This document shows positions 1-7,150 of a stretch of 34,008 bases of DNA, in pieces. Made by a program: the position numbers and the translations under genes. Source of the stretch: a virus; IMG/VR virus record IMGVR_UViG_3300025133_000367, positions 1-34,008 of that record. The stretch is one strand, 5' to 3'. A model generated the notes under the pieces. It was not told the DNA's origin and searched no databases. It saw only the letters and a program-made list of their open reading frames with translations. Positions within the stretch are counted from its first letter, which is position 1. Every line of letters starts with the position of its first letter.

Positions 1-562
1 AAGTTATGCAAGAAAAGTTCTATCAGCTCAAAGCAAAATTGCTAATGAACTGTTAGAGGCTGCCGAACCACAAGACAATGGTGCAGTAGCAGGTCCTCAA
101 GAAGTTGTTGATGCAATCGAAGAGATTGTTTCACAATTAGAAGAGGTATCTGAAGCTATTCCAGCCGAACCTTCTGTTGAAGAAGAAGAGGTTGCAGTAG
201 AAGCACCAGAAGTTGAGGTTGAAGCAGAAGCACCTGTCGCAGAGGAAGAAGAAGTACCAATGGTTGCAAAACTAAAAGCTCAAGTTGCAGCATTAAACCG
301 TAAGGTCGATGCTCAAGAAAGAGAAAAATTGGCACAAACTTATTCTGAACTCTTTGACGATATCAAAGTTGCACAAGCAAAATTTGATGAGGTAGTTTCT
401 TCAAAAGATCCAATCGGATCATGGCAGTCAAAGATCGCAGCTATCCAAGCCTACAAAGACAATACAGGGGGAAATTCACAATATGTTTCACCAACTAACA
501 CTTCAGGATTCTTATCCAGAAGCAAAGTTGCAAAACAACAAAGTGGATTTACTCACCTATAG
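1..562 (+). CDS. Capsid scaffold protein, C-terminal part (5' truncated)
   Basis: The reading frame is open from base 2, so the gene starts upstream of the window. The visible part has an Ala/Glu-rich, strongly acidic stretch (bases 60-255) followed by a predicted coiled coil beginning MVAKLKAQVAALNRKVDAQE, then a Ser/Gln/Thr-rich tail. Acidic linker plus coiled coil directly before decoration and major capsid genes is typical of prohead core/scaffold proteins, which are often the C-terminal domain of a prohead protease. The protease part, if present, is outside the window. The role is inferred from position and composition. The Met at 260 is internal, not the start. Confidence 0.6.
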   Translation, partial: SYARKVLSAQSKIANELLEAAEPQDNGAVAGPQEVVDAIEEIVSQLEEVSEAIPAEPSVEEEEVAVEAPEVEVEAEAPVAEEEEVPMVAKLKAQVAALNRKVDAQEREKLAQTYSELFDDIKVAQAKFDEVVSSKDPIGSWQSKIAAIQAYKDNTGGNSQYVSPTNTSGFLSRSKVAKQQSGFTHL

Positions 563-571
563 GAGATTATA

Positions 572-1069
572 ATGGCATTTGGAACAACACCAGCAGGAAC
601 TATTGTTAGAGAGACTATTATCTCTACACGTAGAATACCTGTAAAGGCAGCTACAACGATCACCAAAGGTCAAGTATGTGAACTAAGCGGTGGATATTTA
701 ATCCCATGTGCAGCAGCAGGAGCTACTGCAGACGTGGCACACTTCGTAGCACTAGAAACAGCAAACAATGCAGCAGGAGCTAACGCAGCTATTACTGCAC
801 CTGTAGCCGTTGCTGGTCACTACGTAACAGTCACAGCAAACGGAGCTATCTCACCGGGCGGTAGAGTGCAAGTTGATGGAGCAATCGCTGGTCGAGTAAA
901 AGCAGCAGCAGGAACCATCACAACCCAATGCGGTACCTACTTCGGTAAAGAAGGCGGTATTGTCGCAAAAGGTGGAGCAGCAAACTACCTAGAATCATAT
1001 ACTGACGATCAAGACTTTCCACCAGTTGCATGTGCAGCCGGAGACGTAATTGAGGTACTATTAATTTAG
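572..1069 (+). CDS. Head decoration / capsid-stabilising protein (DUF2190-like)
   Basis: 165 residues, Ala/Gly-rich, predicted all-beta. The N-terminus (GTIVRETIISTRRIPVKAAT) and the pattern of a small barrel with a 'G-x-V-x-L-S-G-G' strand resemble short phage decoration proteins of the DUF2190 type. A strong Shine-Dalgarno, AGGAG, lies 6 bases upstream of the ATG. It sits between the scaffold and the major capsid protein, 9 bases from each, so the three are probably one transcript. It would bind the outside of the capsid. Family assignment is by composition and context; confident that it is structural, less so about the exact family. Confidence 0.6.
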   Translation: MAFGTTPAGTIVRETIISTRRIPVKAATTITKGQVCELSGGYLIPCAAAGATADVAHFVALETANNAAGANAAITAPVAVAGHYVTVTANGAISPGGRVQVDGAIAGRVKAAAGTITTQCGTYFGKEGGIVAKGGAANYLESYTDDQDFPPVACAAGDVIEVLLI

Positions 1070-1077
1070 GTGATATT

Positions 1078-2238
1078 ATGCAACACAAAATTAATAGAGC
1101 AAACAACACTGATTGGAACGGTAAACAACTATGGCACAATCCTGTAGATAACAGAATTTATGCCACAGACAGTGCACCAACCTACAGCTTCGATGAAGCA
1201 AATGGTTATCCAGTCTATGATTATGCACAACACTTCGATGCAGTCAAGACAGCAAAAGGAGAAAAATTAGGTACATCTTACGTACATGATGCATTCTTAG
1301 ACAGCGAATTTAAATCCGTTGCAGAAGAATATGTATCTGATGTTCAAGCAGGTGGTCGTCAAAAACTAGCAGCTTTAAGATCAAACGTAAACTCCGCAGT
1401 CGACATTGTTAACGTATGGGAAACCGTATTAGGCAAAAGAGACAGAGTTTATGCAGGTAAGAACCTAGCAAAAGAAATTGCAGTACCAAACCTTTTGATT
1501 AGTATTGATACCGTCACAAAATTCGGTGGTATGACAAAACTCGATGAAGGACAAAGATCACCTCTCAAAGAATTGCCATACACAAGAGCAAACTTCACAG
1601 CAGCAAAATACGGATTGAAGTTCATCATCCACGAAGAAGCAAGATTGAAAAACGTGCACAACGTTTTGCAAGATTCTATCCAAGTGGCTTCTAACAAGAT
1701 CGAACAAAAACAATCCTTTGATGTTATCAGTGAGCTTAACTCGAATTTGACAGCACAAGCAGCAACAGGAGTCTGGGATACATTTGTCGCAGCAACAGAC
1801 CGTTCAACCAACGACCCAACCGTAGATATAGGAATCGCTTCCTTAAACATCGAAGGTTCTGGTGTAGGTGGTAAAATGAACAGAGTCGGTATGCACCAAC
1901 TTACATACGCAAAATTCACTGGAAACACCTTCCTAAGAGGAGTTGCCAGTAACGGACCACGTGATTATTCATATGAGCCGGGAACTAGCGAACTAAGTGG
2001 CATTCCGGGAGTAGGTCTCGTTCTAGACAACAGTATTCAACAAGGTGAAGTTTATGCAGTCGACACAGAATTAGAACCAACAGCAGCCCTATTTCAGGGT
2101 CCGCAAAGAGTTGGATCACAGCACGACGAGGAGACAGGAGATGACAAATACTTTGTTATTGACTATCACCTAGCAGCTATAATTCAGTCAGAAACTGGTA
2201 GACAGATCACAGGATGCACAACACCATTAGCTTGGTAG
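1078..2238 (+). CDS. Major capsid protein, HK97 fold
   Basis: 386 residues, a usual length for HK97-fold capsid proteins. Seen: a long N-terminal region, a helix-rich central part (residues about 85-230, with a predicted spine helix around VLQDSIQVASNKIEQKQSFDV), and a C-terminal beta-rich P-domain-like end (VGLVLDNSIQQGEVYAVDTE, then an acidic loop). Position after scaffold and decoration genes and before a T-rich terminator supports the call. The ribosome site AGGTGA is close to the ATG. It forms the icosahedral shell after assembly on the scaffold. No direct motif proves the fold; the call rests on length, pattern and synteny. Confidence 0.75.
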   Translation: MQHKINRANNTDWNGKQLWHNPVDNRIYATDSAPTYSFDEANGYPVYDYAQHFDAVKTAKGEKLGTSYVHDAFLDSEFKSVAEEYVSDVQAGGRQKLAALRSNVNSAVDIVNVWETVLGKRDRVYAGKNLAKEIAVPNLLISIDTVTKFGGMTKLDEGQRSPLKELPYTRANFTAAKYGLKFIIHEEARLKNVHNVLQDSIQVASNKIEQKQSFDVISELNSNLTAQAATGVWDTFVAATDRSTNDPTVDIGIASLNIEGSGVGGKMNRVGMHQLTYAKFTGNTFLRGVASNGPRDYSYEPGTSELSGIPGVGLVLDNSIQQGEVYAVDTELEPTAALFQGPQRVGSQHDEETGDDKYFVIDYHLAAIIQSETGRQITGCTTPLAW

Positions 2239-2254
2239 TAAATACCAACTAACC

Positions 2255-2273
2255 TTTCTTTTTTTTTATTTTT
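2255..2273 (+). terminator. T-tract terminator after the capsid gene
   Basis: Two T runs separated by single bases follow the capsid stop codon, preceded by CTAACCTT. The same CTAACCTT plus T-tract arrangement recurs at 30885-30904, which supports a real archaeal (hairpin-free) terminator. Confidence 0.6.
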
Positions 2274-2277
2274 GCTT

Positions 2278-2382
2278 ATGGTTGACCATACACTACCTTG
2301 CAGATTATGTAGAAAAGAACTAGCAAGTGTATTACATGGGTTATGTGTGAAATGCTTCAAAAAAGAACTAGGCAGAGATTAA
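2278..2382 (+). CDS. Zinc-knuckle microprotein (34 aa)
   Basis: The frame from ATG 2278 encodes a 34-residue protein with CRLC at residues 8-11 and CVKC at 24-27, two CxxC knuckles that would hold one zinc ion. It starts inside the tail of the T-tract, so it is either expressed by read-through or from a weak promoter. Its last codons (GRD-stop) form the left edge of a duplicated segment: the same DNA recurs at 2619-2723 after the next gene. Function unknown; similar microproteins fill the 22.6-26.5 kb island. Confidence 0.45.
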   Translation: MVDHTLPCRLCRKELASVLHGLCVKCFKKELGRD

Positions 2383-2464
2383 TCACTTAAATAGTTTATA
2401 GTTATATACTAAATATGACAGATACACTGGATTTAAAGTCAAGATTGGCTAAATTACGACTAGC
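2360..2464 (+). repeat. Direct repeat, copy 1 (promoter plus gene start)
   Basis: About 105 bp repeated at 2619-2723 with a constant offset of 259 bases and no indels. It spans the 3' end of the zinc-knuckle gene, the CTTAAATA promoter and the first 17 codons of the 2415 gene. Confidence 0.85.
2386..2394 (+). promoter_or_regulatory. TATA-like box (CTTAAATAG) for the 2415 gene
   Basis: It ends about 20 and starts about 29 bases before ATG 2415, fitting leaderless archaeal transcription. The same CTTAAATA core precedes the genes at 2674, 27050 and 33739. Confidence 0.55.
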
Positions 2465-2630
2465 AGGAGTTCAACAAGACCAACATGTCAAAAAGAAGAT
2501 ACAAGATGATAATGAATGGGAAGATATAAAACGAGAATCATATGAAGAACCACAACCAGCATACCCAGAAGAAATAGAAGCTGCAGAAGTTAGAAATAGT
2601 GTATATGGTAAGAAAGACAAAAAGAATTAG
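2415..2630 (+). CDS. Small hydrophilic protein with LKxRLAKLRLA N-terminal helix, paralogue A
   Basis: 71 residues. The N-terminus MTDTLDLKSRLAKLRLA is a basic amphipathic helix, followed by charged, disordered-looking sequence ending KKDKKN. It shares this N-terminus almost exactly with the next gene (2674), from which the rest differs completely. No catalytic motif. Start chosen because the TATA-like box is about 26 bases upstream and the shared peptide begins there. Function unknown; a docking or localisation helix is a guess. Confidence 0.6.
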   Translation: MTDTLDLKSRLAKLRLAGVQQDQHVKKKIQDDNEWEDIKRESYEEPQPAYPEEIEAAEVRNSVYGKKDKKN

Positions 2631-2723
2631 GCAGAGATTAATCACTTAAATATATTAGGTTTATATACTAAATATGACAGATACACTAAATTTAAAGTTA
2701 AAATTAGCTAAATTACGACTAGC
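2619..2723 (+). repeat. Direct repeat, copy 2
   Basis: Second copy of the 105-bp unit at 2360-2464. The upstream part is nearly identical; the promoter core and the first 17 codons are kept with mostly synonymous or conservative changes. Confidence 0.85.
2645..2654 (+). promoter_or_regulatory. TATA-like box (CTTAAATATA) for the 2674 gene
   Basis: Lies 20-29 bases before ATG 2674, inside the duplicated unit. Confidence 0.55.
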
Positions 2724-2907
2724 TTATTTACCCTTTGTGCCACTGTCAAATGAAAAACCACGTATAAAAAACAGAATACCTGATACAGACGAAAATATAA
2801 AACAACGTTATAAGCAGCACAAAAGAAAAAAATATTACAACGATATTGTTCGTTACAAGAATAAAAGAAAACAAGCAGATAAAATATTTCCATCCTACAC
2901 AAAATAG
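2674..2907 (+). CDS. Small basic protein with LKxKLAKLRLA N-terminal helix, paralogue B
   Basis: 77 residues. Residues 1-17 match the N-terminus of the preceding gene (MTDTLNLKLKLAKLRLA); the remainder is very Lys/Arg/Tyr-rich (for example KQHKRKKYYNDIVRYKNKRK), which suggests nucleic-acid or acidic-surface binding. It arose by duplication of the upstream promoter and gene start, then acquired or kept a different C-terminus. Function unknown. Confidence 0.6.
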   Translation: MTDTLNLKLKLAKLRLAYLPFVPLSNEKPRIKNRIPDTDENIKQRYKQHKRKKYYNDIVRYKNKRKQADKIFPSYTK

Positions 2908-2912
2908 AATAG

Positions 2913-2920
2913 TTATATAG
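2913..2920 (+). promoter_or_regulatory. TATA box (TTATATAG) for the 2943 gene
   Basis: Centred about 26 bases before ATG 2943. The near-palindrome AGTAATACT follows at 2922-2930. Confidence 0.5.
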
Positions 2921-2942
2921 TAGTAATACTCTAATATTATTA

Positions 2943-3455
2943 ATGGCTAAGAAAGAACTTACGTCAAATGATTATTGGGCACAATATATCGTCAGAACAT
3001 CATCTGCTGGTAAAGACTACATGTACGCACTGGTAAGACGAAAATATTCAGACGAAGATATTGAATCAAAAGGACCGGGTAAATATTTAGGACTGTTAGA
3101 AGAAGATAGATTCGAAATGGTTACAGATAATGACCCAGATTCAGATACATTTGGCAAAAGAATATCTAAACCAAACTCTGAACCAGTTGGTAAAAAACTG
3201 AAATACACAATTCCTTTCGATAGTAAAAATATCGCAGACTTTAAGAAAATGTGTGCAGCAGTTGGAACACCATTTGGGGAAACAAAGTTGTATTTCAAGT
3301 TCAAAGAAAGAACCATTACATCAGAAGATGCAAATGAGTTCTGGTCAATAGATTGGACTGAAGCACACAAACGTTTCATACATGGAAAACAGGTAATTGA
3401 AATTGAGCAAAAGAATAAGTATGACGATAGACCCAGAAGTGCTAGAAAAGCTTAA
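2943..3455 (+). CDS. Conserved-looking hypothetical protein, 170 aa
   Basis: 170 residues, mixed alpha/beta, soluble, charged. Visible features: YIVRTSSAGKDYMYALVRRK near the N-terminus, a central KKLKYTIPFDSKNIADFKKM segment, and a basic C-terminus (RPRSARKA). No Cys pairs, membrane segments or catalytic motif were recognised. Its 3' end overlaps a small ribbon-helix-helix gene by 35 bases. I do not recognise the family. Expression is probably leaderless. Confidence 0.6.
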   Translation: MAKKELTSNDYWAQYIVRTSSAGKDYMYALVRRKYSDEDIESKGPGKYLGLLEEDRFEMVTDNDPDSDTFGKRISKPNSEPVGKKLKYTIPFDSKNIADFKKMCAAVGTPFGETKLYFKFKERTITSEDANEFWSIDWTEAHKRFIHGKQVIEIEQKNKYDDRPRSARKA

Positions 3456-3555
3456 TCGCTTTGTAGAAGAGTTTGCATTAGATGAGGAGAGAGGAAACAG
3501 GAGTCTATTCTTGAATAACCTCATCCAAAAGTACGTACCAGACGTACCCCCTTAA
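3421..3555 (+). CDS. Ribbon-helix-helix (CopG/Arc-like) mini-regulator, 44 aa
   Basis: The frame from ATG 3421 encodes 44 residues with a short beta strand (MTIDPEVL), helix LEKLNRFVEEFA, a turn with GNRS, and helix LFLNNLIQKYV. This is the order expected for a ribbon-helix-helix dimeric DNA-binding fold ('ID-ee-l-e-L-...-RS-l-n-li-kyv'). It overlaps the preceding gene out of frame by 35 bases, which suggests translational coupling. It may regulate one of the viral promoters. The assignment is by pattern only. Confidence 0.55.
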   Translation: MTIDPEVLEKLNRFVEEFALDEERGNRSLFLNNLIQKYVPDVPP

Positions 3556-3601
3556 TATTTTTTATAATTCCTGCAAATAATGGGGTGAAAAGTAGGGAAA
3601 G

Positions 3602-3609
3602 TTATATTA
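3602..3609 (+). promoter_or_regulatory. TATA box (TTATATTA) for the GHKL-zincin gene
   Basis: Located 25-32 bases before ATG 3634, with no Shine-Dalgarno, so leaderless transcription is likely. Confidence 0.6.
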
Positions 3610-3633
3610 CAACCTAAAACAATTATAATATTA

Positions 3634-5103
3634 ATGACATGTAATCAAAAGTCAAAAACATTCGAAGTGGATGCGAAAGGATTCAAAGTCCAAATGGAAG
3701 AGATTGGTACACCAAGACTGTGTGCTGAAATAATATCAAACCCGTTGGATGAAGATTCTGTGAAAAATATTAAAGTCCACATTACTAAACATGGAGAACT
3801 ACTTCATGTAAAAGTTAATGATGACGGAAATGGTTTCAGAGATGTAAAAGAAATTTGGACCTTGTTTGCAGACTCTTACAAAAGAACAGACCCAACTAAA
3901 CGTGGTAGATTTAATCTTGGTGAAAAGCAATTCCTAATAGCATGTGAAGATGCATACATTAAGACAGGTAATCATCATGTAGTAGTAAAGGGTGCACATA
4001 AAGAAGTAAAACGACTTAGTAAAAAGTTCGAGGGAGTTGAAGTCTTTGGTAGAATCAGAGATGATGAACATTCAAAAGATGACATTCTACAATTCCTACA
4101 TAAAATTGCAATACCAGAAGATAAAACATTACACATCAATGACGTAAAAGTAGAGTCTACAGAAATCGTAAAATCTTTCAAAGCAAAATTAAAAACACCA
4201 GTAGCATCAGGTAGATACCAACAGTTAAGAGACTTGGTAAGAGAAACAAACGTGTATCTTTATCAAGTCGCTGATGGTGAAACAGCATGGTTATACGAAA
4301 AAGGTATACCAGTGCAAAAACTTGATGACAACATCAAATGGCATGTTGATGTACAACAAAAAGTTCCACAAGTCATAGAACGAAATGTTGTAAAGTCTGC
4401 ATACCTGAAAACAATCTATACTGCAGTTGCAGAAAACTGTATAGATATTATCACCGAAGAAGATGCTGGTCAAACATGGGTAACAGATGCACTTGAAAAC
4501 ACAAGTGAAGAAACTACCAATATTTTGTTTGAAAAGAAATATGGTACAGATAAAATCTGTATTGAATCATCCGACTATAGAGAAAACGAAAAAGCAGCCC
4601 TCGCAGGTTACAAAATACTCAAAGGTACAGAGTTGAATAGAGATATTAAAGATAATCTCAAATCAAACGACCAGCTTGTTTATGCAAGTAAAGAGTTTGC
4701 TTGTAACAACTTTGAGGAATCAGAACCTGTTGAAAAAACACCAGCTTTAGACTTCTTTGAAAGATTGGCTAAGTCAATAGCACGAAAAACAATCAACAAA
4801 GACATATCTGTAAGTTTTGTAACAACAAAGCACACAGATGAAGCAGCTCAATATGGTGGAAACCATCTCTCATTTAATGTGAGAAACTGTGGTGGTAAAC
4901 GTGCATTTGAAGACCCAAAAAACCCAAAACTTTTAGGTCTAATTATACACGAACTAGCACATGACAAAGTTGGTAATAATTATGGACATGCACATCTATC
5001 GCATGACTACATCCATGAACAGGAAAGAATAGCTGGTATATGCTTCTCCGTTGGTATCGACCACTTCATCGAACTTTGCAAGAACCCAAAAGTTCTAGCA
5101 TAA
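3634..5103 (+). CDS. GHKL ATPase fused to a C-terminal HExxH metalloprotease
   Basis: 489 residues. The N-terminal part carries GHKL (Hsp90/MutL/TopoVIB-type) ATP-site boxes: N box E32-x3-N36-x2-D39 (EIISNPLDE), G1 box DDGNGF at 63-68, and a G2-like GRFNLGEKQF at 91-100. A middle region of mixed alpha/beta (about 170-390) could be a transducer-like and connector part. The C-terminus has HELAH at 439-443 inside a hydrophobic helix, followed by His/Glu-rich sequence (HLSHDYIHEQE) that can give the third zinc ligand, as in gluzincins. ATP-driven clamp plus protease in one chain is unusual. It has its own promoter. Possible roles: remodelling and cleaving host factors, or counter-defence; both are inference. 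The two motif sets are seen directly. Confidence 0.75.
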   Translation: MTCNQKSKTFEVDAKGFKVQMEEIGTPRLCAEIISNPLDEDSVKNIKVHITKHGELLHVKVNDDGNGFRDVKEIWTLFADSYKRTDPTKRGRFNLGEKQFLIACEDAYIKTGNHHVVVKGAHKEVKRLSKKFEGVEVFGRIRDDEHSKDDILQFLHKIAIPEDKTLHINDVKVESTEIVKSFKAKLKTPVASGRYQQLRDLVRETNVYLYQVADGETAWLYEKGIPVQKLDDNIKWHVDVQQKVPQVIERNVVKSAYLKTIYTAVAENCIDIITEEDAGQTWVTDALENTSEETTNILFEKKYGTDKICIESSDYRENEKAALAGYKILKGTELNRDIKDNLKSNDQLVYASKEFACNNFEESEPVEKTPALDFFERLAKSIARKTINKDISVSFVTTKHTDEAAQYGGNHLSFNVRNCGGKRAFEDPKNPKLLGLIIHELAHDKVGNNYGHAHLSHDYIHEQERIAGICFSVGIDHFIELCKNPKVLA

Positions 5104-5107
5104 CCCC

Positions 5108-5120
5108 CTTTTTCTTTTTT
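5108..5120 (+). terminator. T-tract terminator after the GHKL-zincin gene
   Basis: Long T-rich run directly after the stop codon at 5103, overlapping the start of the next gene's TATA region. Confidence 0.45.
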
Positions 5121-5126
5121 ATATTA
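5118..5126 (+). promoter_or_regulatory. TATA box (TTTATATTA) for the first tail gene
   Basis: Centred about 24 bases before ATG 5145. It decides the start: an upstream in-frame ATG at 5040 lies inside the previous gene and has no such box. Confidence 0.55.
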
Positions 5127-5144
5127 GTAAGTATAATAATACAT

Positions 5145-6020
5145 ATGGCAGTAGCTACAGCAGAAAGTATTAAAACACAGATTCTAGCAGGAACCTACCC
5201 AGCAGGTACTATAGAAGACGGAAATGTCTTTGATTATGTTCAGTATGAGAAAAGACGTAGATACCCAAGTTGTGAGATAACTACAGTTCAACCAGAGTCT
5301 ACAACAGAGACTAAGAAATCTACTGAAACCAGTGTTACATTTGAAATCAAATATTTTGTTAAAAATCTAGGTTTAAGGTCTGATTCTATAACAACCCAAA
5401 AGTCAGTTGAGGATGTAATAAGAACACAGATTGAGGCTATGACATTACAAGACCATAAAGTAGTCTTAGAGTCAAAAATATGGCAAAGAGAACAGATAGG
5501 CAAGTTTGGTGCAGATTTTCCACCTTACATGGTATCAACATTAAGAGTAACAGTTAGACAAATTACCCCATCCACAGCAGCAGCCGATGGTGTTTTAATG
5601 TTTAAAAAAACAGGTTCCACATGGGCTGGTGACGAACCTTCAGATTATACATATACAGAAGTTTTTGATGTAGACATATCTGAAGGCTATCGTGATATAC
5701 CAGAAAAATACACAGGGTCAAATATACCATTACATTATGCAGGTGATTTTATAGGTAATTTAATATGTAATATTCCAGTTAAAGCAAGTGATTTAGGTGC
5801 CACAGGAGATAAACTAAACCAATTAATTAGACTAAGAACCACAGGAGAGAAACCAGAGATCAAATTTGTATATACCAATAAAACAGGTGGAGAATCACCT
5901 AGCACTATAACAGAGACCTTCATAGTAGAACCAGACACCCTACAGAGATTATATAGATATCAAGATACCGTTGTATACAGACTTACAGCCACAATAACAA
6001 CTCCTAGCACGATTAGTTAA
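5145..6020 (+). CDS. Tail protein, possibly tail terminator fused to a beta-rich domain
   Basis: 291 residues from ATG 5145. An N-terminal helix (AESIKTQILAGTYPA), then repeated beta strands including VTFEIKYFVKN and PYMVSTLRVTVRQI, resemble tail-terminator or tail-tube-like alpha/beta proteins; the C-terminal part is Thr-rich beta (for example KPEIKFVYTNKTGG). It begins the tail module directly upstream of the tube gene, with a structured RNA candidate between the two. An in-frame start at 5040 would add 35 residues with a poly-Phe stretch and is rejected. Structural role likely, exact protein uncertain. Confidence 0.5.
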   Translation: MAVATAESIKTQILAGTYPAGTIEDGNVFDYVQYEKRRRYPSCEITTVQPESTTETKKSTETSVTFEIKYFVKNLGLRSDSITTQKSVEDVIRTQIEAMTLQDHKVVLESKIWQREQIGKFGADFPPYMVSTLRVTVRQITPSTAAADGVLMFKKTGSTWAGDEPSDYTYTEVFDVDISEGYRDIPEKYTGSNIPLHYAGDFIGNLICNIPVKASDLGATGDKLNQLIRLRTTGEKPEIKFVYTNKTGGESPSTITETFIVEPDTLQRLYRYQDTVVYRLTATITTPSTIS

Positions 6021-6021
6021 A

Positions 6022-6030
6022 TTTATATTA
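6022..6030 (+). promoter_or_regulatory. TATA box (TTTATATTA) for the structured RNA at 6053
   Basis: Placed about 26 bases before the folded region. No protein of useful length starts there; the first ATG (6059) gives only a 6-codon frame. Confidence 0.45.
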
Positions 6031-6052
6031 TTTACCGTATATAATAATATAT

Positions 6053-6140
6053 CAGGATATGGCTAGATTTTGGTTATAAGATTGGGGAATCAAAGACCAA
6101 ACAGGCTTATTACGCTTCATTGAAGCCATATTTTGTTTTT
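6053..6140 (+). ncRNA. Candidate structured viral RNA, about 88 nt
   Basis: A perfect 8-bp terminal stem pairs ATATGGCT (6057-6064) with AGCCATAT (6124-6131). Inside it, TTTGGT/ACCAAA and GCTTC-ATT-GAAGC form two further hairpins. A TATA box lies about 26 bases upstream and a T-rich tract follows at 6131-6140. It is not a tRNA: no T-arm and no anticodon arm of the right geometry. Similar in design to the candidate at 30398-30506 (closing stem, own TATA box, T-run). Function unknown; a packaging RNA, a regulator of the tail-tube gene or an antisense RNA are all possible. Confidence 0.5.
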
Positions 6141-6145
6141 AAATC

Positions 6146-6152
6146 TTTATAT
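6146..6152 (+). promoter_or_regulatory. TATA box (TTTATAT) for the tail tube gene
   Basis: 23-29 bases before ATG 6175, which supports 6175 rather than the TTG at 6160 as the start. Confidence 0.5.
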
Positions 6153-6174
6153 GGCGTAATTGCTATTTAATAAT

Positions 6175-6648
6175 ATGGCAGATTTAGGTGTAGTAACCGA
6201 AGCAGTTAATGCTAAACAAATGCAGTTATACATAGGTTCAGCAGGTTCAAACAACGAATGGAAATTAGTTCAAAATGCAAGAGTTATGATTTCACATCCT
6301 ATTTTTAGAGAACCAACAACAGGTGGTGGTGTAGTTACATACACAGGAGCACCAGACCATAGTATTTCAGGTTCATTATTATTTACAAGAGATGAATGGA
6401 ATACAGCAAACGCAGGAACTGCAGTAACAGCAAAATCAGGATTAGCAGGATTATTAACAATAGCAAATGGTGAAGTACCATTAAAATCATGGGTGATAAA
6501 ATTCACTGATACAACAGGTACATCAACAAGTGCAACATTAACATTTACAAATTGTAAACTATCAGTTGTAGATATTTCAAAAAGTGCTGAAGGTGGAGTT
6601 AAAGCAGACATTACAATAGTTTGCCCAGATGAACCAGCTACAACATAG
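6175..6648 (+). CDS. Major tail tube protein
   Basis: 157 residues from ATG 6175. Thr/Ala/Gly-rich, beta-dominated: DLGVVTEAVNAKQMQLYIGS, then HSISGSLLFTRDEWN, KSWVIKFTDTTGTSTSATL, and a last strand GGVKADITIVCPDEPATT. Size, strand pattern and place before the tail-completion and tape-measure genes fit tail tube subunits of long-tailed phages ('dhsisGsllft...' followed by a final 'vkadit...v' strand). It stacks as hexameric rings to make the tail tube. A TTG at 6160 could extend it by five residues but lacks support. Confidence 0.65.
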   Translation: MADLGVVTEAVNAKQMQLYIGSAGSNNEWKLVQNARVMISHPIFREPTTGGGVVTYTGAPDHSISGSLLFTRDEWNTANAGTAVTAKSGLAGLLTIANGEVPLKSWVIKFTDTTGTSTSATLTFTNCKLSVVDISKSAEGGVKADITIVCPDEPATT

Positions 6649-6664
6649 TGATGTGTGATGAACA

Positions 6665-7150
6665 ATGAGTCTAAATCTCACCAAACAGAGAATTACTTCT
6701 GCTAAAGGCAGAGTGGATAAATACATTGACCAAAACATCTTAACATGGGCTACTGAAGAGATATTATTACCCGGACATACAGATATACAAAAAAGTGTTT
6801 CAAGTAGAGCAGCCGAAGGTCTTAAACTAGAAAAAACAGGATTCATGAAAATTGATTTAACATGGGAATTTTATGTAGATGATAAACCAGTTCATTTTTA
6901 TCTAGAACATGGTACCAGACCCCACCCTATTAGAGCAAAAGGTAAGGATAATGGTGGTGCAGATTGGTTACATTGGAAAGGACCAAGCGGTGGATTTGTA
7001 ATTGGTGCAGATCATTTTGCAAGAGAAGTTAGACATCCGGGTACACAACCAAAAAAACTAATAGAAGGAATTAAAGAAGAAAGATTACCAAGATTACAAG
7101 AACGAGTGATAAGAGAGGTAAATAATTTTATGGAGATTGAAGCATTATGA
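6665..7150 (+). CDS. HK97 gp10-like tail-completion / minor tail protein
   Basis: 161 residues. Seen: N-terminal helix, strand DLTWEFYVDDKPVHFYLEHG, the motif YLEHGTRPHPIRAKG at 95-109, and ..VRHPGTQPKKLIEG.. followed by a C-terminal helix. The pair 'EHGTRPHPI' and 'HPGTQPKKLI' is characteristic of the HK97 gp10 family of head-tail/tail-completion proteins. It overlaps the next gene by ATGA (7147-7150), so translation is coupled. It should act at the head-tail interface. Confidence 0.7.
   Translation: MSLNLTKQRITSAKGRVDKYIDQNILTWATEEILLPGHTDIQKSVSSRAAEGLKLEKTGFMKIDLTWEFYVDDKPVHFYLEHGTRPHPIRAKGKDNGGADWLHWKGPSGGFVIGADHFAREVRHPGTQPKKLIEGIKEERLPRLQERVIREVNNFMEIEAL

Noticed and set aside
1449-1928. 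159-codon - strand frame opposite the capsid gene
   Set aside because: Antisense shadow with unusual Cys/Ser content and no expression signal.
5040-5144. Upstream in-frame start for the first tail gene
   Set aside because: Lies inside the GHKL-zincin gene, adds a poly-Phe stretch from a terminator T-tract; a TATA box supports 5145.
6053-6140. tRNA or tRNA-like gene
   Set aside because: The closing stem is right in length, but no T-loop consensus and no anticodon arm can be drawn.
6649-7150. Programmed frameshift of a tail-assembly chaperone pair
   Set aside because: Only one gene lies between tube and tape candidate, it is gp10-like, and no slippery heptamer with an overlapping second frame was seen.
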